NCBI RefSeq assembly: GCF_041734735.1
Contig: NC_134884.1
Location: forward strand, 37,411,409-37,475,408
DNA from: Babylonia areolata
Taxonomy: Eukaryota; Mollusca; Gastropoda; Neogastropoda; Buccinidae
Direction: 5' to 3'
Length of the DNA stretch: 64,000 nucleotides
This document shows, piece by piece, positions 1-13,780 of this stretch. Under the pieces are notes generated by a model. It made no database searches, had not been told where the DNA came from, and saw only the letters and a program-made list of their open reading frames with translations. Each line of letters starts with the position of its first letter. The stretch's first letter is position 1. The translations under genes were made by a program, and so were the position numbers.

Positions 1-270
1 AAATAAAAATTTATCAAAGTAACAGAAAACGAAAACGCCCATTTACCCAAGTGCTTGTCATAACATAATAATGTAATAAATATAGTAATCATTCTAGATG
101 TGTGATCTCAGACGATATGCATACGTTGATCCTTCCCTTTCATTCACTCTCCCACTGCATTGCTTTTCTTCTTCTTTCTTTCTTTTTTTTTATTTTATTT
201 TTTTTTAAAACAAAATTGCATCATTAGTAGTAGTAATAATATTTGTATTGATGTTGTTGTTGTTATTTTT

Positions 271-301
<31 letters not shown>

Positions 302-1572
302 GCTTCAAAGCCAACTGTCCTAAAAAACCCTTCTTGGCCGAGAGAGTAGGTAATTTAACTTGGGCAAGACACTGTTACTACATCTACTAATTAATGGTAA
401 TATCGTTTCATACATGCACAAAATTTGCCAGTAAAACAGGTTCCTGAATTTAGAATGCTAGAACAGGACTTTAATTACCACTCAGTCTTATTTCGATAAG
501 GGGACCGCCCTTCACTGATTGACGAGCATACTCAGCTCGTCACTCAGCAGCAGTCATAGGGTTAAAGGCGACAGGGACTGTGTTGAACTTACTCAGTCCT
601 AGCAAGCAGTGGCCGATGACAAAGAAAAAATATAAGACTGGTTTCGTTAACTCTCTCCATACGAACGGCGAAAGAGACGACGTTAACAGCGTTTCAGCCC
701 AATTACCATCATCAAAATATTGCAAACGGAAGGCTTTTATACTGAAGAGGTGAATGTTGACAAAGAATACCACAATTCTGACAACGGAAGCTAAAGGTTG
801 GGTCATTCAGACACCCACTGGACATCCGAGGGGTCTGTGTTGAGGAGAAGAGAGGACTGGCTGTGCTGAGTGAGTTAAGCAGTGCTTATAATTATCTGAC
901 GTCAGTGCAAAATGTCCAGCTGTGTTTTACTGACACCTACATTTTGTTCCCCTAGTTCGCATTCGGCTTAATGGATATTTTCCCGTCATTCCTCCCCATG
1001 TAGGCATGCACGTGCAACCAGTAAAAAAAAAAAGAATGGTTTGCACGTGAGGAACCGTCAATGGCCGGGGTATGGGGGAAGTGGTCTGAACACAGAACAC
1101 ACACACACACACCCACACACACATCGTCCGACCGTGACACACACACACACACACACACCATCCGACCGTGGTACACACACAAACATATTAGTCATGGTGA
1201 CTGTGAGGTAAAAACCTACGTCAGTCAGACGTTCAATTGTCGTCAGCAACTCGACGTGACGTCATTCTCACGTCGGGCGCCTAAATCCCATTATATATCC
1301 ATCACGTAGGAATGAGTCTTAACTAAAGGGCGACTATGCTTGGGACGTCTCTCTCTCTCTCTCTCGACGATTATGGCCCCTCGCGAAGGGCAAGGTTCCC
1401 TGAGCAATGAATATAGTTCATTCATAGGTCACCGGAACAGTGTTAGTGAATATTTGGGAATAAGTCGCTGTCCTCCATGAAAAAATACATATTTAAGAAA
1501 GAAAAAAATGCAGAGAAACATCCTACAGCGTTTTAATTAGGCAAACAATAGTTATGTGTGCGCGTGCACTGA

Positions 1573-1608
<36 letters not shown>

Positions 1609-1843
1609 CGGGCAGCGCTTTCACATACGTGCGCGTGCTTGCATACCGTGACTGCACACATGCGCGTGCCAGAGAACACCCTGCAGTGAAGTAGACACAT
1701 GTAGGCAATCCTACTAACCACCACCACAACCTCCGACCTCACACTGAGACACTGCACACATTAACCTGAGAACAAGTAGTTAGGTTACTAATTATTGTAT
1801 TAAGATTTTAATACTCCTTCTCAGTCTCAGCAGATCCTCTCTG

Positions 1844-1881
<38 letters not shown>

Positions 1882-1883
1882 CT

Positions 1884-1919
<36 letters not shown>

Positions 1920-2840
1920 GCAGTCACTCGTATACTTGAGTGCAAAATTGCTGGTGAGTTTCACCTTCCCCCCCGCACCCCACCCTCCTTTCTTCTTCTT
2001 CTTTTCTTTTCTTTTTTTTTTTTTTTTTAAGCATCAGACAAAAATGTTCATTATTTTTTTGATATTATAGAACTCGACCAGACTCGCTTTGATGTTTATG
2101 AAAAAGAAATTATTGTTAAAATCCAAATACTTTGTGGCTCTTTTTTTTTTCTTTTCTTATTTTGTCGTTGATAATACATTGCTTTTGAAAAAGAAAAAAA
2201 GTTTTGTGTCAATTGCTATAAAAACAAATTACTTGTCTCGATTTTTTTTTCCCTCAAAGTTTTTGACATCACGTTTTCTTTTTATTTCTTCTTTCTTTCT
2301 TTCCTTCTTTTAATGTGTGTGTAAAGATTACATGTGAACTTTGTGCTTTGCCTAGCATGTGAGGAAGAGCACGTAGGCACATGCTGAAACACGAAGACAT
2401 CACGTCACCAGTCAGTAGACAGGCGGCGCTGACTGCGGCTCTTCCTTGGCCATCACTCACACTTTCCTCGTCCTCCCGTTGACGCCGGGACACAAATCAT
2501 TTGTCACGACGAGGAGAAACGGATACTTTTAGCTGCTTGGTGACGTATAGCGTGTTGGTAGGGGGACGAGGTCATCGCCTTTATATATATATATTTAAAA
2601 AAAAAATAAATAAAAAAAAAATATATATATATATAAAACATACTCAAGAAAAATCCGCACAATCTCTCGATCTTTTGTAACTTAAAAGTCTATAGCTTTT
2701 ACCTCTTCCCCCTTTTTGTATGCGTTTCTTGTGTGCCTTTTGGTTGGTTGTTTTTTTGTTTGTTTACGCTTTTTTTAAAAATCTTTTTTGTGGGGTGTTT
2801 ATGCATCTGTTTTTATTGAAGGGACTCGAACAAAGACACA
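1..2840. other. Intergenic, no gene seen
   Basis: T-rich and (ATT)n sequence near 190-300, (CA)n at 1085-1160, 1570-1605 and 1845-1880, (CT)n at 1885-1918 and poly-T near 2010-2290. From about 480 to 920 a unique-looking CpG-containing stretch (CCATACGAACGGCGAAAGAG, AAGCTAAAGGTTGGGTCATT) could be an unrecognised dispersed element. Confidence 0.6.
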
Positions 2841-2844
2841 CTGA

Positions 2845-3300
2845 GAGAAAGAAGGAGAGAGAGAGAGAGAAGGGGGGTGGAGGTGGGGAGAGAGACAGAC
2901 GGACACAGAGAAAGAAAGTATGGAGTGAGGCGGGGGGGGGGGGGGGGAGCATAGTGGGGGACACAGAGACAGAGAGACAGACAGACAAACAAACAACAGA
3001 AGCTGCCACACAAGGAAGAACGTCAACCAGAATAAGTTTCCGACATGGACTGTCAGAGGTATGTTTCCTTGTGTCGTCACAGTGTTTGCCCTGGGAAACC
3101 CAGACACACAATCCAGCTCAGATGTATCAGAGACAGGCAGACAGAGAGAGAGCGAGAGAGAGAGAGGGGGGGGGGGATAGGATGGGGTGTTGAGGAGGGG
3201 TGGGTGACATAGAGACAGATGAGGAAGAGACAGAAAGTGGTGTGTGTATATATATATATATATATGTATGTATATATATAGAGAGAGAGAGGGGGAGAAA
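2845..3300. repeat. (GA)n/G-rich purine tract
   Basis: GAGAGA, ACAGAC and poly-G runs, then (TA)n at 3246-3280. Long apparent frames here are repeat artefacts. Confidence 0.93.
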
Positions 3301-4800
3301 GGGGAAGGGGGTATAATAAAATTTTAAAAAACAAAAAAAAAAGCAAAAAAAAACAAAACCATCCTAGGAACTCAGAACTCAAAACGTTTTTATTCAATGA
3401 TTACCATTTTAGGCATGGCCATTTCTTCAAATCTGTACTTTAGAGGCACAGAGAGGGAGAGAGAGAGACAGATAGATACAAAGAGAGACAAAGAGAAACA
3501 CAGAGATAGACAGAGGGAGGATGAGAGGGAAAGAGATAGAGACAGAGGAGGAAAGAGATGGGGGAGAGATAAAGAAAGAAGAAGAAAAAGTGAAAGCACA
3601 AAAAATATAAAGACACACACACAAAAAAGACAATATTCATAATCAAATGCAAACAAATGTTGTTTATTTTAACCCACGATACTGCAAAACAGACACCATT
3701 CTGCCAAATAATGCGAGAAGAAATAAATCAATACAAAATTTTGACGTCAATGAATTTCACCATAGTTCTGAAAAAAAAAATTTTCAGTGCACTGTGTATC
3801 GTGTGAATGATCGGAAGAAGAAAGAAGCACTGGAATGGGTTGCAAAAGCAGTCTTAGCGGTGCTAAGTTTTTTGGCTTTTGCTTTTCATTTGTTTGTTTG
3901 GTTAAGTTCCAGTATTTGCGACATTTTGTTTTCTACATTTCCATAATGTAAAATCATGATGTGTGTTATATTAGACAGTTCCTTATACAGTGTGTTGTAT
4001 TCGGACAGTTCCTTATACACCAAGTGAATATGGCACTGCTAAGATCCACATGATACACATTCCTGGTGATTCATTGGTGGACTGTATTACTGCTATGTAA
4101 AACAGGGTATTTGACCTTGGCCATCATATGTTGTCTTCAGCCACGTATAGCTGTGCCATTCTCAATACCTGATCTGAGTGTGAAAAAAAATCAACATGCA
4201 ACAAAAAACTGTCCTACCTAAAAACAACAAACAAAAAAACAACCAAAAAGAAAACCCTTTTCTGGACAATGTAATCGTTTTCTCTCATGAAACCTAAAAG
4301 CAAATTACCGCAAATAATAAGAAAATAAAACAAAACTGATCGCTCAACCAAAACAAAACAAAACACAAAAAAAAAAGGTATTCATATTAATTTTTAGCCG
4401 TGAATTTCAAAACATCTTTTCTTGGGGGTTAAAAGCAGTCACTGACATTATAAAAACAATTACAAAAAGGAATAGGCTGTTGTTTTATCAATTTTTGCAG
4501 CCTGCACAACAGGAACACCATCTAACAATAGTTCAGCCTTCTTCACAGTGGCGATCGCCTCTCCACAGACTGCAGAAAGTCCAGCCATTTGAAACCATAT
4601 CACAAATATGATCTCCCCTCACTGTGATGATCTCCCCTCAATCACATTCTCCTCAGAGTGGTGAGGTTCTCTTTTCTATGCTGATAGTATCACACAACCT
4701 TCTTGAATTCCTTTGCTAGAAAGTGCCTTGGCATCTTTTCATAGCTGTCCAATCTGCGAAAGTGTTAGAAATTGGATTGTTTTTAGCACTTGCTTTATGA

Positions 4801-4846
<46 letters not shown>

Positions 4847-6770
4847 TTTGGAAGTGAAACAAGGAAGCAGAATGGCCCTTGTGTAGTCACCAACACAAAT
4901 GATGGTATGAATTATGTTGTATGTGTAGCCGTGTACCGAGTGGTTCTAATAGGGCATGGACGGCACAAAAGACTTTACTAAATATTGATTGACTGAATTA
5001 AAGGATAGATGAGAAGAATTCCTGCGCACAGGCCAGAAACATATAGAGGCCAGTCACAAATGGGTTTTTCTATTGTTTTATTTACAATAGTTATTAGATG
5101 AGAAGAAGAACTAAGAAGATATAAGAAGAGAAGACATAAAAAGAGAAGATGTAAGAAGACTAAGAAGAGAAGAACTAAAAGAGAAGACAGTGCCTGGAAT
5201 GACACAAACAAATGTCATCAGCACAACATGTCGGCACAAGTGAATAATAAAGCACATGTATACATATTACATGGAAAGACTACCACTTGGAAATGCATAT
5301 GTGTGAAAACCAAACACTGACATCAAATGACATTTCTAATACATTTAAATAGTGCAGTTAAAGTGATTGAAGCTATGCTAATTTAGTGAAAGTACACTGA
5401 CAGTATAGATTAGGTAAAGCTTATACTGTGTCAAAGTGACTCAAATGAATCAGTTTATCATGTTGCACTATACTGGAGTAAGCCGTATAGGAGAGAGCAT
5501 GATAAGTAAATTACAGTTAACAGACTGATACATATCAGGTGGTTTTAACCAATAACTGATATTAATCCAATGCTTGTGATCACCACAACAGAATACTACA
5601 CACATCTTAGGGTACTGAGCACACTGTAGCAGTAAAACTGATATCAGCATGTAAGATAATACCTTAATAATAAAAAAAAGATAGAGAATCAGTGGCTTAG
5701 ATATCATACTGGCAAACTGACAGACCAGATAGTAAGTGAAGCACCATCATGGCTTAACCATTAAGTGGTGAATGAACTTACACAAGTTATCGGTTGCATC
5801 AAAGCCAAGTATCAACATAACTAAGCTTGTACTCAACATTTAAATCTCTTCCGCCGAAGTGGGATAAGGAACATAACCTTCATCAGTGACAGCAAAGGAG
5901 AAAGAATGCGTCATATGCACTCACTAGAATATTCTCGAACAAACTATCAGTGTCCAGAGACATCATTGACTGTGACATTAAGAAAAATCAAATGGAATAC
6001 TGCTACGAGCATATGATGACATGGCAATTATTTAGATCAATCATAGCCGAGTTGTGACTAACATGTCAAAGCAATAACTGAACAAAGCATTAACTGAACA
6101 AGCAATAACTGAACATACTCATATGAACACAAGAACTGTGTCGAACAATACAATTTACAAATCAACACATTCTACACACTAGTACTTACAGCGATACGTA
6201 GCGAGGTGTCAGCCCCTGTGAGAACACACGCGACACACACTTGCACTGCCCGCGACGCAGCAAGAGAGAGAGAGAGAGCAGCTCTGGTCAGATGACTGAC
6301 CAGGTATGAAATGACCACTCATCACTAACTGTGCCAATTTATGCAAGTTAAGTGGACTGTAAAGACAGTCACGTATGTTGCGAGCAGATAGTTACTAATC
6401 TGGCCAAATCTGACAACAACTGTGTTTCTTACAAGGTCATCAGTGACAGATTTCTAAATGATTCCTGAACCGATTTACGTCGGATAAGTTGCAAAAGAAA
6501 GAGCTCAACACCTACTTTATAATGAGTATAAAATGAAGTGTTGGTTATTTAAGATGAATTTATAATCTTAATTTAAGTCACCTGAACAGGGTCAGTTTTA
6601 ACTAGCTCGTCGCTGAAAATTACAAACTGCGTTAAATCAGTTTAACGTAGGCAAACACAAATGGAATAGACTTAAAGATGGAATCGCGACGATTCTGCCA
6701 GTATATAATACTTGTAGTTTACTGATCCACCAAAAGATATATTACTTAAATACGGTGGAGCAGAAACACA
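3300..6770. other. Intergenic, no gene seen
   Basis: A purine-rich tract (3440-3600), a (GT)n run at 4802-4845, an AGAAG-rich patch at 5095-5180 and otherwise AT-rich sequence without coding signature. Near 6185-6290 a CpG-containing stretch with a minus-strand donor GTAAGT. Confidence 0.6.
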
Positions 6771-6774
6771 GATT

Positions 6775-6925
6775 CCAGCTCAGCCAATAGCGTACCGCGA
6801 CGCGACACTGGTTGAGCCGTGAGAAGGTTGTCTGGCAAGAACAAAATGATGTAAGCGGCTTTGCGTTCAAACTGGGAGTGACGTCACACTTTCTGCGCGC
6901 GGGTTAGTTGCGAAAACTGTCGTCT
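6775..6925. promoter_or_regulatory. CpG-rich promoter-like patch
   Basis: In an AT-rich surround it holds a CCAAT box (6784-6788), several CpGs, a palindromic CRE TGACGTCA (6879-6886) and TGCGCGCGGG. No coding gene was recognised on either side. A consensus minus-strand donor GTAAGT lies at 6184-6189, so a minus-strand noncoding first exon is possible. Confidence 0.35.
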
Positions 6926-6926
6926 G

Positions 6927-6978
6927 CTAATACAGCTTGTGCGTGAGGCAAGCTAATACAGCTTGTGCGTGAGGCAAG
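6927..6978. repeat. 26-bp perfect tandem duplication
   Basis: Two identical copies of CTAATACAGCTTGTGCGTGA followed by GGCAAG, immediately downstream of a CpG-rich patch. Confidence 0.93.
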
Positions 6979-7103
6979 TTTTGGAGCAAGCATAGCGCTT
7001 GGTCACATATGGTCTTTGCCAGGGGAACTCCATGTCTCATTCTTGCATTCAATTTTGTTTCCGCTTAATTGTTTTCTGGCTTCAACAGCCCACTGGATAA
7101 TAA

Positions 7104-7195
7104 GTTTCAGTTTCTCAAGGAGACAAACATGCTACACAGCATCTGCTGACAGAAGCATAATCCAACCACTAGTCAGGCCTTGAGTACAAGCATAT
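7104..7195 (+). repeat. Family C repeat, shortened
   Basis: TTTCAGTTTCTCAAGGAGAC joined to CATCTGCTGACAGAAGCATA and GTCAGGCCTTGAG; the middle is deleted. Confidence 0.65.
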
Positions 7196-7199
7196 CACC

Positions 7200-7673
7200 A
7201 ACCAATGTTTCAGTCTATGTAAATACACAAATATCGAAAGCTCAGATGTACTACATCTATACTGCATGTCCGTTCCACCCAAAGCAATAGTCGTTTGGTT
7301 TCTATGTAATGCTGGACAAAACTGTTGGAAATGTGGGGGAGATTTCTCTATATAATTTACTCCCAAAAGTGGAAATTGTTCACTCTACGTAACACAGACC
7401 AAAGACAACGGCAAGATCTTTTCTAAGTGCACAGACATCTGGTGGTTTCTGTCTTTCACAGTAGCAAACATCGATTAGAGATGATACAAAAATTGTAATG
7501 TATTACACATGCTGGATATGTATTACACATGCAGGGTTATAACTTTTGCTAAAAGTTGCCATGATCTGGTCACAAAGTACACGTTAACAGTTGACAATAC
7601 AACATAATACAGCCTCTGGTTTGGTTAATGTTGACATTCAAAAACTGTCTGTGGAAGTCTTGAAAATATTATC

Positions 7674-7704
<31 letters not shown>

Positions 7705-8535
7705 TGTTGTTGTTGTTGTTGTTGTTTGCTGGGGATGGGTGCAAAGATGTAACGAAAGGAGGAACAGGAAAAACATGACTATCCACAAGAAAGCTACAAA
7801 ACTATATCTATATAAAACTATATCTATATATATCTATCTATATATATGTACATATAGTATCTTTACAATTACAATACTGCAAACAAATGGCATCAGAACA
7901 ATAAGTTGATGACATGTCATCTTATCCCAAAAATGTTGGTTTTCCTGAAAAATGACTGTTCGCATCCTGCAAACGAGGCAAAGAGAAAGGGAAATCAGTC
8001 TTCAGTGATGTGAAAACCAACAACTTTACTTGACAATAATGGAGCTCAAAGGCTACAGAGAATGTCTTCCAATTTTAAAAAATAAAAATTCACTCATGAA
8101 AATTTATATGAAATATCATCACACATTCAACATTCCTGCTTGAAAGGCATACATAATATATGTTCACCCACAAAAAATTAATACAAACCTATATGTCTTC
8201 ATGTTTCCAAAATGGTTAAAACACATCTACAAAACTGAATGATACTTTGTATAAGTAAATAATCAACATTATACACCCCAAAAACAACAATTCACATTGC
8301 AATGTTCCACTTCACAATTTTGAACAGATAAACAAAACTGTCTACAGAAAGAAAAAAAAATTCCACAGGATAAAAATGTACATACAGTTGTTCCATTTGA
8401 GTAGAGTCGTTACATTTTTCCATGAACAAGTGCAAATTACTGCATTTGTATCTTTATGCATTAATGTTAGCATGCCCTATGAGGAGACACAAAGTAGCTT
8501 GAAACTTCAAATCCTTGAAATTTCAGGTTAAGGAA
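7200..8535. other. Intergenic, no gene seen
   Basis: AT-rich; (GT)n then (TTG)n at 7677-7725. Nothing else recognised. Confidence 0.6.
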
Positions 8536-8539
8536 TGAT

Positions 8540-8800
8540 ATGATCAAGACCTATAAAAAATTTTACATGGACATTATGACAAAGAGCACCACACAAAATC
8601 TTTTTACTCTAAACGACAGTACTCATTCCCGGGGACGCCCACTACAACGGACTAAAAAATATCAACCAAATCAAACCTTTTCCTGCACTATGTTACTAAC
8701 AGGGTTGTCAACTTGTGGAACAATCTACCCAGTCACACCATGACTTGATAATTTCTAAAAATGTTTTTGATAAAAACTTGAAGGATTATGGCTTAAAATT
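8540..8800 (+). mobile_element. LINE reverse transcriptase C-terminal remnant
   Basis: LFTLNDSTHSRGRPLQRTKK continues after a frame change into NRVVNLWNNLPSHTMT and a FLKMFLIKT-like end. R....LWN.LP followed by a short basic tail is the usual end of CR1/Jockey proteins. Decayed. Confidence 0.65.
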
Positions 8801-9055
8801 TTTTTTCTCCACTGGAAGCTAGCCGTAAGTAACTGTACACTCATATAAACACTCATATAAACAGTAAAATAAATTCCAAATGATCAGGCAAAAAAGCTGA
8901 TAAAGCCTAAAAGCCACAGCATTGATAACAATTTAGCTAGACAAATGTCTCAACAACTCAAAACAGATGCTTCACAAGGTTCTTGATCCCCGATCATAAA
9001 ACCAAGTAATTCATGTTCCTCACTGTCCATCAAACCCACTGAATTAGATTAATGG

Positions 9056-9196
9056 GCACCCCTGATAACGGAGTATGGCTGCCTACATGGCTGGGTAAAA
9101 ATGGTCATACACGTAAAAGCCCACTCATGTACATACAAGTGAACGTGGGAGAGTTGCAGCCCATGAACGAAGAAGAAGAAGAAGGAGAAGAAGATT
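9056..9196 (+). mobile_element. Family A SINE, 3' part only
   Basis: Retains GGAGTATGGCTGCCTACATG to the tail (AGAAGAAGAAGAAGG); the tRNA-like head is missing. Confidence 0.8.
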
Positions 9197-9199
9197 AAT

Positions 9200-11320
9200 C
9201 AGTCAAATGAAATGAAAGGGCCAATACATATATCAACACAACATGTCATTATCTTTCCACAGAAAATGGAGACTCAGAGTACAGTTGAAATTGCATATGT
9301 GACGGGGTGGTAAGGTGGTGTTAGAGAAGGTGAAGACAGGTAGAAGGTGTTGTGCAGAAGAGAGCTGCAGCCAGGCAAGGTAGACTCGGGAAGGCAGTGC
9401 GCTGGTTTTCTTCTTTTATTCTTTCATTCTTCCAGACCAGGAGAGTTCTCTAATTGTCTGGCACTCGCTCACTCCTTATATTCTGTTCCGCCGAACCGCA
9501 AAGCCAGCGCCGCGAAGCGACTCACGAAACCGGCCCTCCGCGAGCCTTGACGGGCCAAGCTTGTGTTTGTTTGACCAAATTTAGCGGCTTCTGACTCTCG
9601 GCTCGGGGAACTAACATAGACATATTATATATCACACAAAACTACAAGAAACGAGCATTTTCTTAAGCTAAACCATTTTCTACAAAAATAATGTAGTTAA
9701 AAACTGTAAACAAAAAGAGTCACTGAATGAACGAGCTTTTAACGAGTTCATGTATCATTTTTGCACATTACAACAATTAATACGTCGCGATATGTAATAT
9801 AATTGCAACAATTAAGTAACTGAACATCCTGAATTTCCAACTATATAAAAATCATCTATAGAATCTGCTTCTAGAGTAAAAATATTGTACATAAAAATTC
9901 AAGAGAAAACTCAACGGACAGCCCCCGTGTCGGCACCGCTTGGCGTTGCTTTTGGCACTTGTGATCGACAATGAAATACTTCGTTTAAACCAACTACAAC
10001 ACAATTATACATGCACGATACTAATCAGATTGATAACAGAAATGCAAACATCTGCAAGACACGCTATAAAAATGTCTAGGTATTGTAAAAACGTATTTTG
10101 CTCAAATCGGCACTGACGAATTCCAATGGCTTGAAGAAGAGATAGTTTTGTGGCGCCGAAATGCCGTGAGACATTTCGTACCATCGCATGCCTATAACTT
10201 AGGTGTACACGGAAAGCAGTACACGAGAAGAAGGCTTAATCATTTACATTTTAATGCAAATTCTAAATTCCACGGCAACTATATCGATTTATAGAAAACG
10301 AAGGTATTTTATATGTTTCAACTGAGTGGATTTCGAAGATCGCGCCAAAACTCATTCACATAAATATTAGTTTAAAAAAGTTATAGGCTTTCTGGCCAAA
10401 TGATATCATTACAGTTGAGAAGTATGATTGTTCTGAAGTCCCATAACATAAAACTATAATCTCATCTACAAGGAAGTGTTTATGATTTAACAAATTGATG
10501 AAAATCATCATACGGTTCCCTGTAAAGGGAGATAACTTGTGACCGATTTACAACTTCCTTGGTAACCTTCGGCGAGTCACAAAAATCGTCTGCTAAGCTG
10601 GCCCAACGAAGATCGTAGCCAACCCGGCTACACATAGACCCAAAAAAGTTATGCAAAATTTGCATGCAAACTCCACACACAAAGAAAAAAAATTGCATTA
10701 ACTTTTCTGTCATTGCATCAATTAATAGATAAAAAATTTGCATTAACTTCAATGCAAAACTTTTCTTTTGCAAGCAAATTTTACCAATTTTTGGACAGAC
10801 CCATTCTCTGCTGAGGCAGTGTTTGATGATATCCCTCTTCTACCAAAATCTGTTACTGAAGCAAACTGCTCCCAAATTAGCCACACATATTTCTTGAAGA
10901 AATCTCCTTCAAAACCAACCTCCTTGAACAGGTTGTAACAATCACCCTGCTACTGCCTGTGAGCTTCGCAATGTGGTTCACTCAAATTAGACGGCTTCCT
11001 CTTTGCTTCTGTCTATTCTTACATTTGGTGTGTGTGTGTGTGTGTGTGTGGTGATGTGGTGTTTGATTGTGACAGAAGGATAGTTGTTTTCTCTGTTGTG
11101 TCTGCACTTTTTTTCCTTTTCTTTTTTTTTTGTGTGTGTGTGCGTCTTTTTTTTCTTTTTTTCATTGTTGGTTTGGTTTTTTTTCCTCATGCTATTCTCT
11201 TTTATTGTGATGTGTAATGGCTGTGAATGGTGGGATAATCGGAAAATAAGGAATTTTGTGTATTTTGATTGTGTTTTGACATCTTTTTCCCCCCCTTCCT
11301 TTTGCTAACGTTTGCTTATT
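9200..11320. other. Intergenic, no gene seen
   Basis: CpG-richer segment at about 9300-9600, AT-rich sequence from 9600 to 10980 including poly-A/T runs with repeated TTTGCAT words at 10655-10790, then (GT)n at 11030-11050. No coding support. Confidence 0.6.
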
Positions 11321-11324
11321 TAGT

Positions 11325-11330
11325 TTTATT
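11325..11330 (-). promoter_or_regulatory. Candidate poly(A) signal
   Basis: AATAAA on the minus strand about 540 nt after the stop of the ZNFX1-like gene. It is the first exact match I noticed downstream of that stop. Confidence 0.4.
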
Positions 11331-11865
11331 TCCTCTTTAGGGCATGGGCTGGAAGTGAAAAAAAAAAAGCATGTTACTTGCTTATCTATTACCCTCAATG
11401 ATAAAGATTTTCTCTTGTCTTCTTATCTCTTTTTCCACAGGAACAGGACTGCATTGAAAATTCTCTCATGCTCAATACAGAGCACTTGCTTTGACTGCAC
11501 TGGCAACATGAGTTTCAGGCAAACCTGGTGGATGAATTTTGTGTCTATGGACAAAGGGCTCCACTTTTCGTCAGAAAGAAATTATGCATAAATTCTTAGC
11601 ATGCGAATTTTGTATAATATTACTTATTGGAGGGTGTGTGGGGGTGGAAATGGGGTCTACCTTTATGCTTCTTCGTGTGAAGGTGGTTCAAATTTTGATC
11701 CGGACATGCTGTGTGTCGGTGAGGAACATGTATAAAAGTAGTTCCGCAAGGCCCTTCACCATCCAGTCACTCTGAGATGAAGGCTTACAGAAGGTTTTCT
11801 TCATCAAGGAAAATGTGTATTGGCACTGCTTCAGTCAATGCCTCTGCTCCTCCAAGAAGCCCTGA

Positions 11866-11928
11866 TTACTGAAAGTCCCCTTCCTGGCGCTGCAAGGTCC
11901 TGGGTTCTGGCACTGGTCCACCAGCATC
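11866..11928 (-). CDS. ZNFX1: Exon 28, terminal exon with stop
   Basis: After acceptor TTTGCAG, 20 codons run to a TAA at 11866-11868: DAGGPVPEPRTLQRQEGDFQ. Phase 0 agrees with exon 27, and the summed coding length becomes divisible by three. The 3' UTR would follow, with AATAAA (minus) at 11325-11330. Confidence 0.68.
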   Translation of the reverse strand, partial: DAGGPVPEPRTLQRQEGDFQ

Positions 11929-12229
11929 CTGCAAACATGATATCCAAGTTACTGCCCACGCAGTGAGAGGCATTAAATTGATGGACATTTTCTTTCGCTT
12001 CTCAGTGAACCAATGAGTCACTGTTTATTCACAGGAAGTAAAATAAAATAGAGAAAAAAACAAACAATAACGAGACATATATGTTGTGTTTCTTTGTATG
12101 TCAGGATGCTGGTCTCTGGTTGCACCTATGCACATGGATCCCAAAACTAATTTGACCATTAATAAGGCTCTAAGGATTTTTAGACAAACCCTTCAGATAT
12201 CAAGAAATAAATATATCACCTTACTGACA

Positions 12230-13040
12230 TGAAACTGCATTGACCATGCAAATGAAACAAACCAAACATTTAATTTCAGTACCCAACTAAAATAAACCAA
12301 AAATCAAATTATAGTAACCAACCAAAACTGGCCAGAATTCAAACTAATGTAACCAACCAAACTTAGTAAAAGATAATGAATTATTGTAACCAACCCCCCA
12401 AAAAGCCATACATTAAATTTCAGAAAACAACCAAAACAAGCTAAATATTAGATTTAAGAAACCAACCACACCAACCAAAATAGGTAATTAGATAAATAAA
12501 TAAAAAGTAACAAAACCAAACCAAGCCAAATAACATTTAAACTACAGTTACCAACCAAAATAATTGAAAACTTAAATTATGCTAAGCAGCTGAAACAAGC
12601 ACCAAAATTAAGTTACAGCAACCAACCAAAACAAGCCAAAAATTAAATTACAGTAAGCAATTGAAAAAAAGCTAAACCTTGAATCATGATAACAACACTA
12701 AAACAAGCCCCCAAAATAGGACTACAGCAGCCAACTAAAATAAGTCAAAAATCAAATTATAGTAACCAGTCGCCACAAGCCAAACACTGAATTATAGTGA
12801 CTAACTGGAACAAAACAAACATCAAATAACAGGAACCAATCGAAACAAGCCAAAAATTGAATTACAGGAACAAAGTGGAATGAAACAAACATCAAATTAC
12901 AGGAACCAATCGAAACAAGCCAAACATTGAATTACAGTAACCAAGTGGAACAAAACAAACATCGAATTACAGTAACCAATTGAAACAAGCCAAAAACTGA
13001 ATTACAGTAACAAAGTGGAACAAGCCACCCACCCAAAAAC
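12230..13040. repeat. Degenerate 35-40-bp tandem array in the last intron
   Basis: About 20 diverged units around ACCAACCAAAACAAGCCAAA and ATTAAATTACAGTA. No coding potential. Confidence 0.85.
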
Positions 13041-13353
13041 TTCCTTATCTTCAGCTCAGGCAGTAAGCAAAAACTCCAGTTACTGATAAATAATGGGACA
13101 TGGAGGGGAGGTTGGCTGCCTTTGAAAAAAACACAAGCAAAAATTCTCAAACAGTGCGAAGTCATTTGAGAAAACTCTGACAAATTACTGATAGTACAGA
13201 AGAGGGAATGAAAATGTCAAGTGTTTGGTTGATTAATCAGAACTGAAGAAAGGGAGATGTTAGGAACTGGCACAAACATTAAAAGCAGTAGTTCTTAGGA
13301 AAAAAAAATCTTAATAATAATAAAGGGACACAGGTCTTAGGGTAGGGCCCTAC

Positions 13354-13505
13354 CTCCGGGTTCAGCAGGAGCCATCCGATGCCTTTGGCTTCAAACGACT
13401 GGAGGAGGTCGTCCCACTGGGTGGGGGTCCTGCGGGACTGGTGGCTGGAGGACAGACTGAGCAACTGCTGGGCTGAGTACATGTATCGTCCCCCCGGGGG
13501 TAGAG
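13354..13505 (-). CDS. ZNFX1: Exon 27, C-terminal tail
   Basis: About residues 2121-2171: LPPGGRYMYSAQQLLSLSSS, then WDDLLQSFEAKGIGWLLLNP. It is separated from exon 26 by a 6.6-kb intron holding an intact LINE. Acceptor TTTTAG, donor GGAG|GTAGGG. The W.DL...F...GIGWLL.NP segment looks like a folded helical element, but I do not recognise a family. Confidence 0.68.
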
Positions 13506-13509
13506 CTAA

Positions 13510-13780
13510 AACACATAGTGACATACGCATGCAAACACACATACCCACACACATGTGTACACGCATGCACATGCAGACACAAACACAGAAACACACACAT
13601 GCATACGCATGCACACACACACACTCACATACACACACACTCAGATACACAAACACATACATGCACGCATGCAAACACACATACACACACACACATAAAC
13701 ACACACAAACACTCATACACACACACATACATGCACACACATAAACACACACACAAGCACACACACATACCTAAACAAGC
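13510..13780. repeat. (CA)n-rich tract beside exon 27
   Basis: Interrupted ACACAC/ATACAC with ATGCA inserts; on the transcript this is a UG-rich tract upstream of the acceptor. Confidence 0.9.

Noticed and set aside
540-806. 88-codon frame on the minus strand
   Set aside because: No homology recognised, no splice or start context; the area looks like an unidentified dispersed element.
9298-9640. CpG-rich stretch beginning TGTGACGGGG, considered as a solo LTR
   Set aside because: No clear end, no flanking duplication and no internal retroviral-type sequence; not supported.
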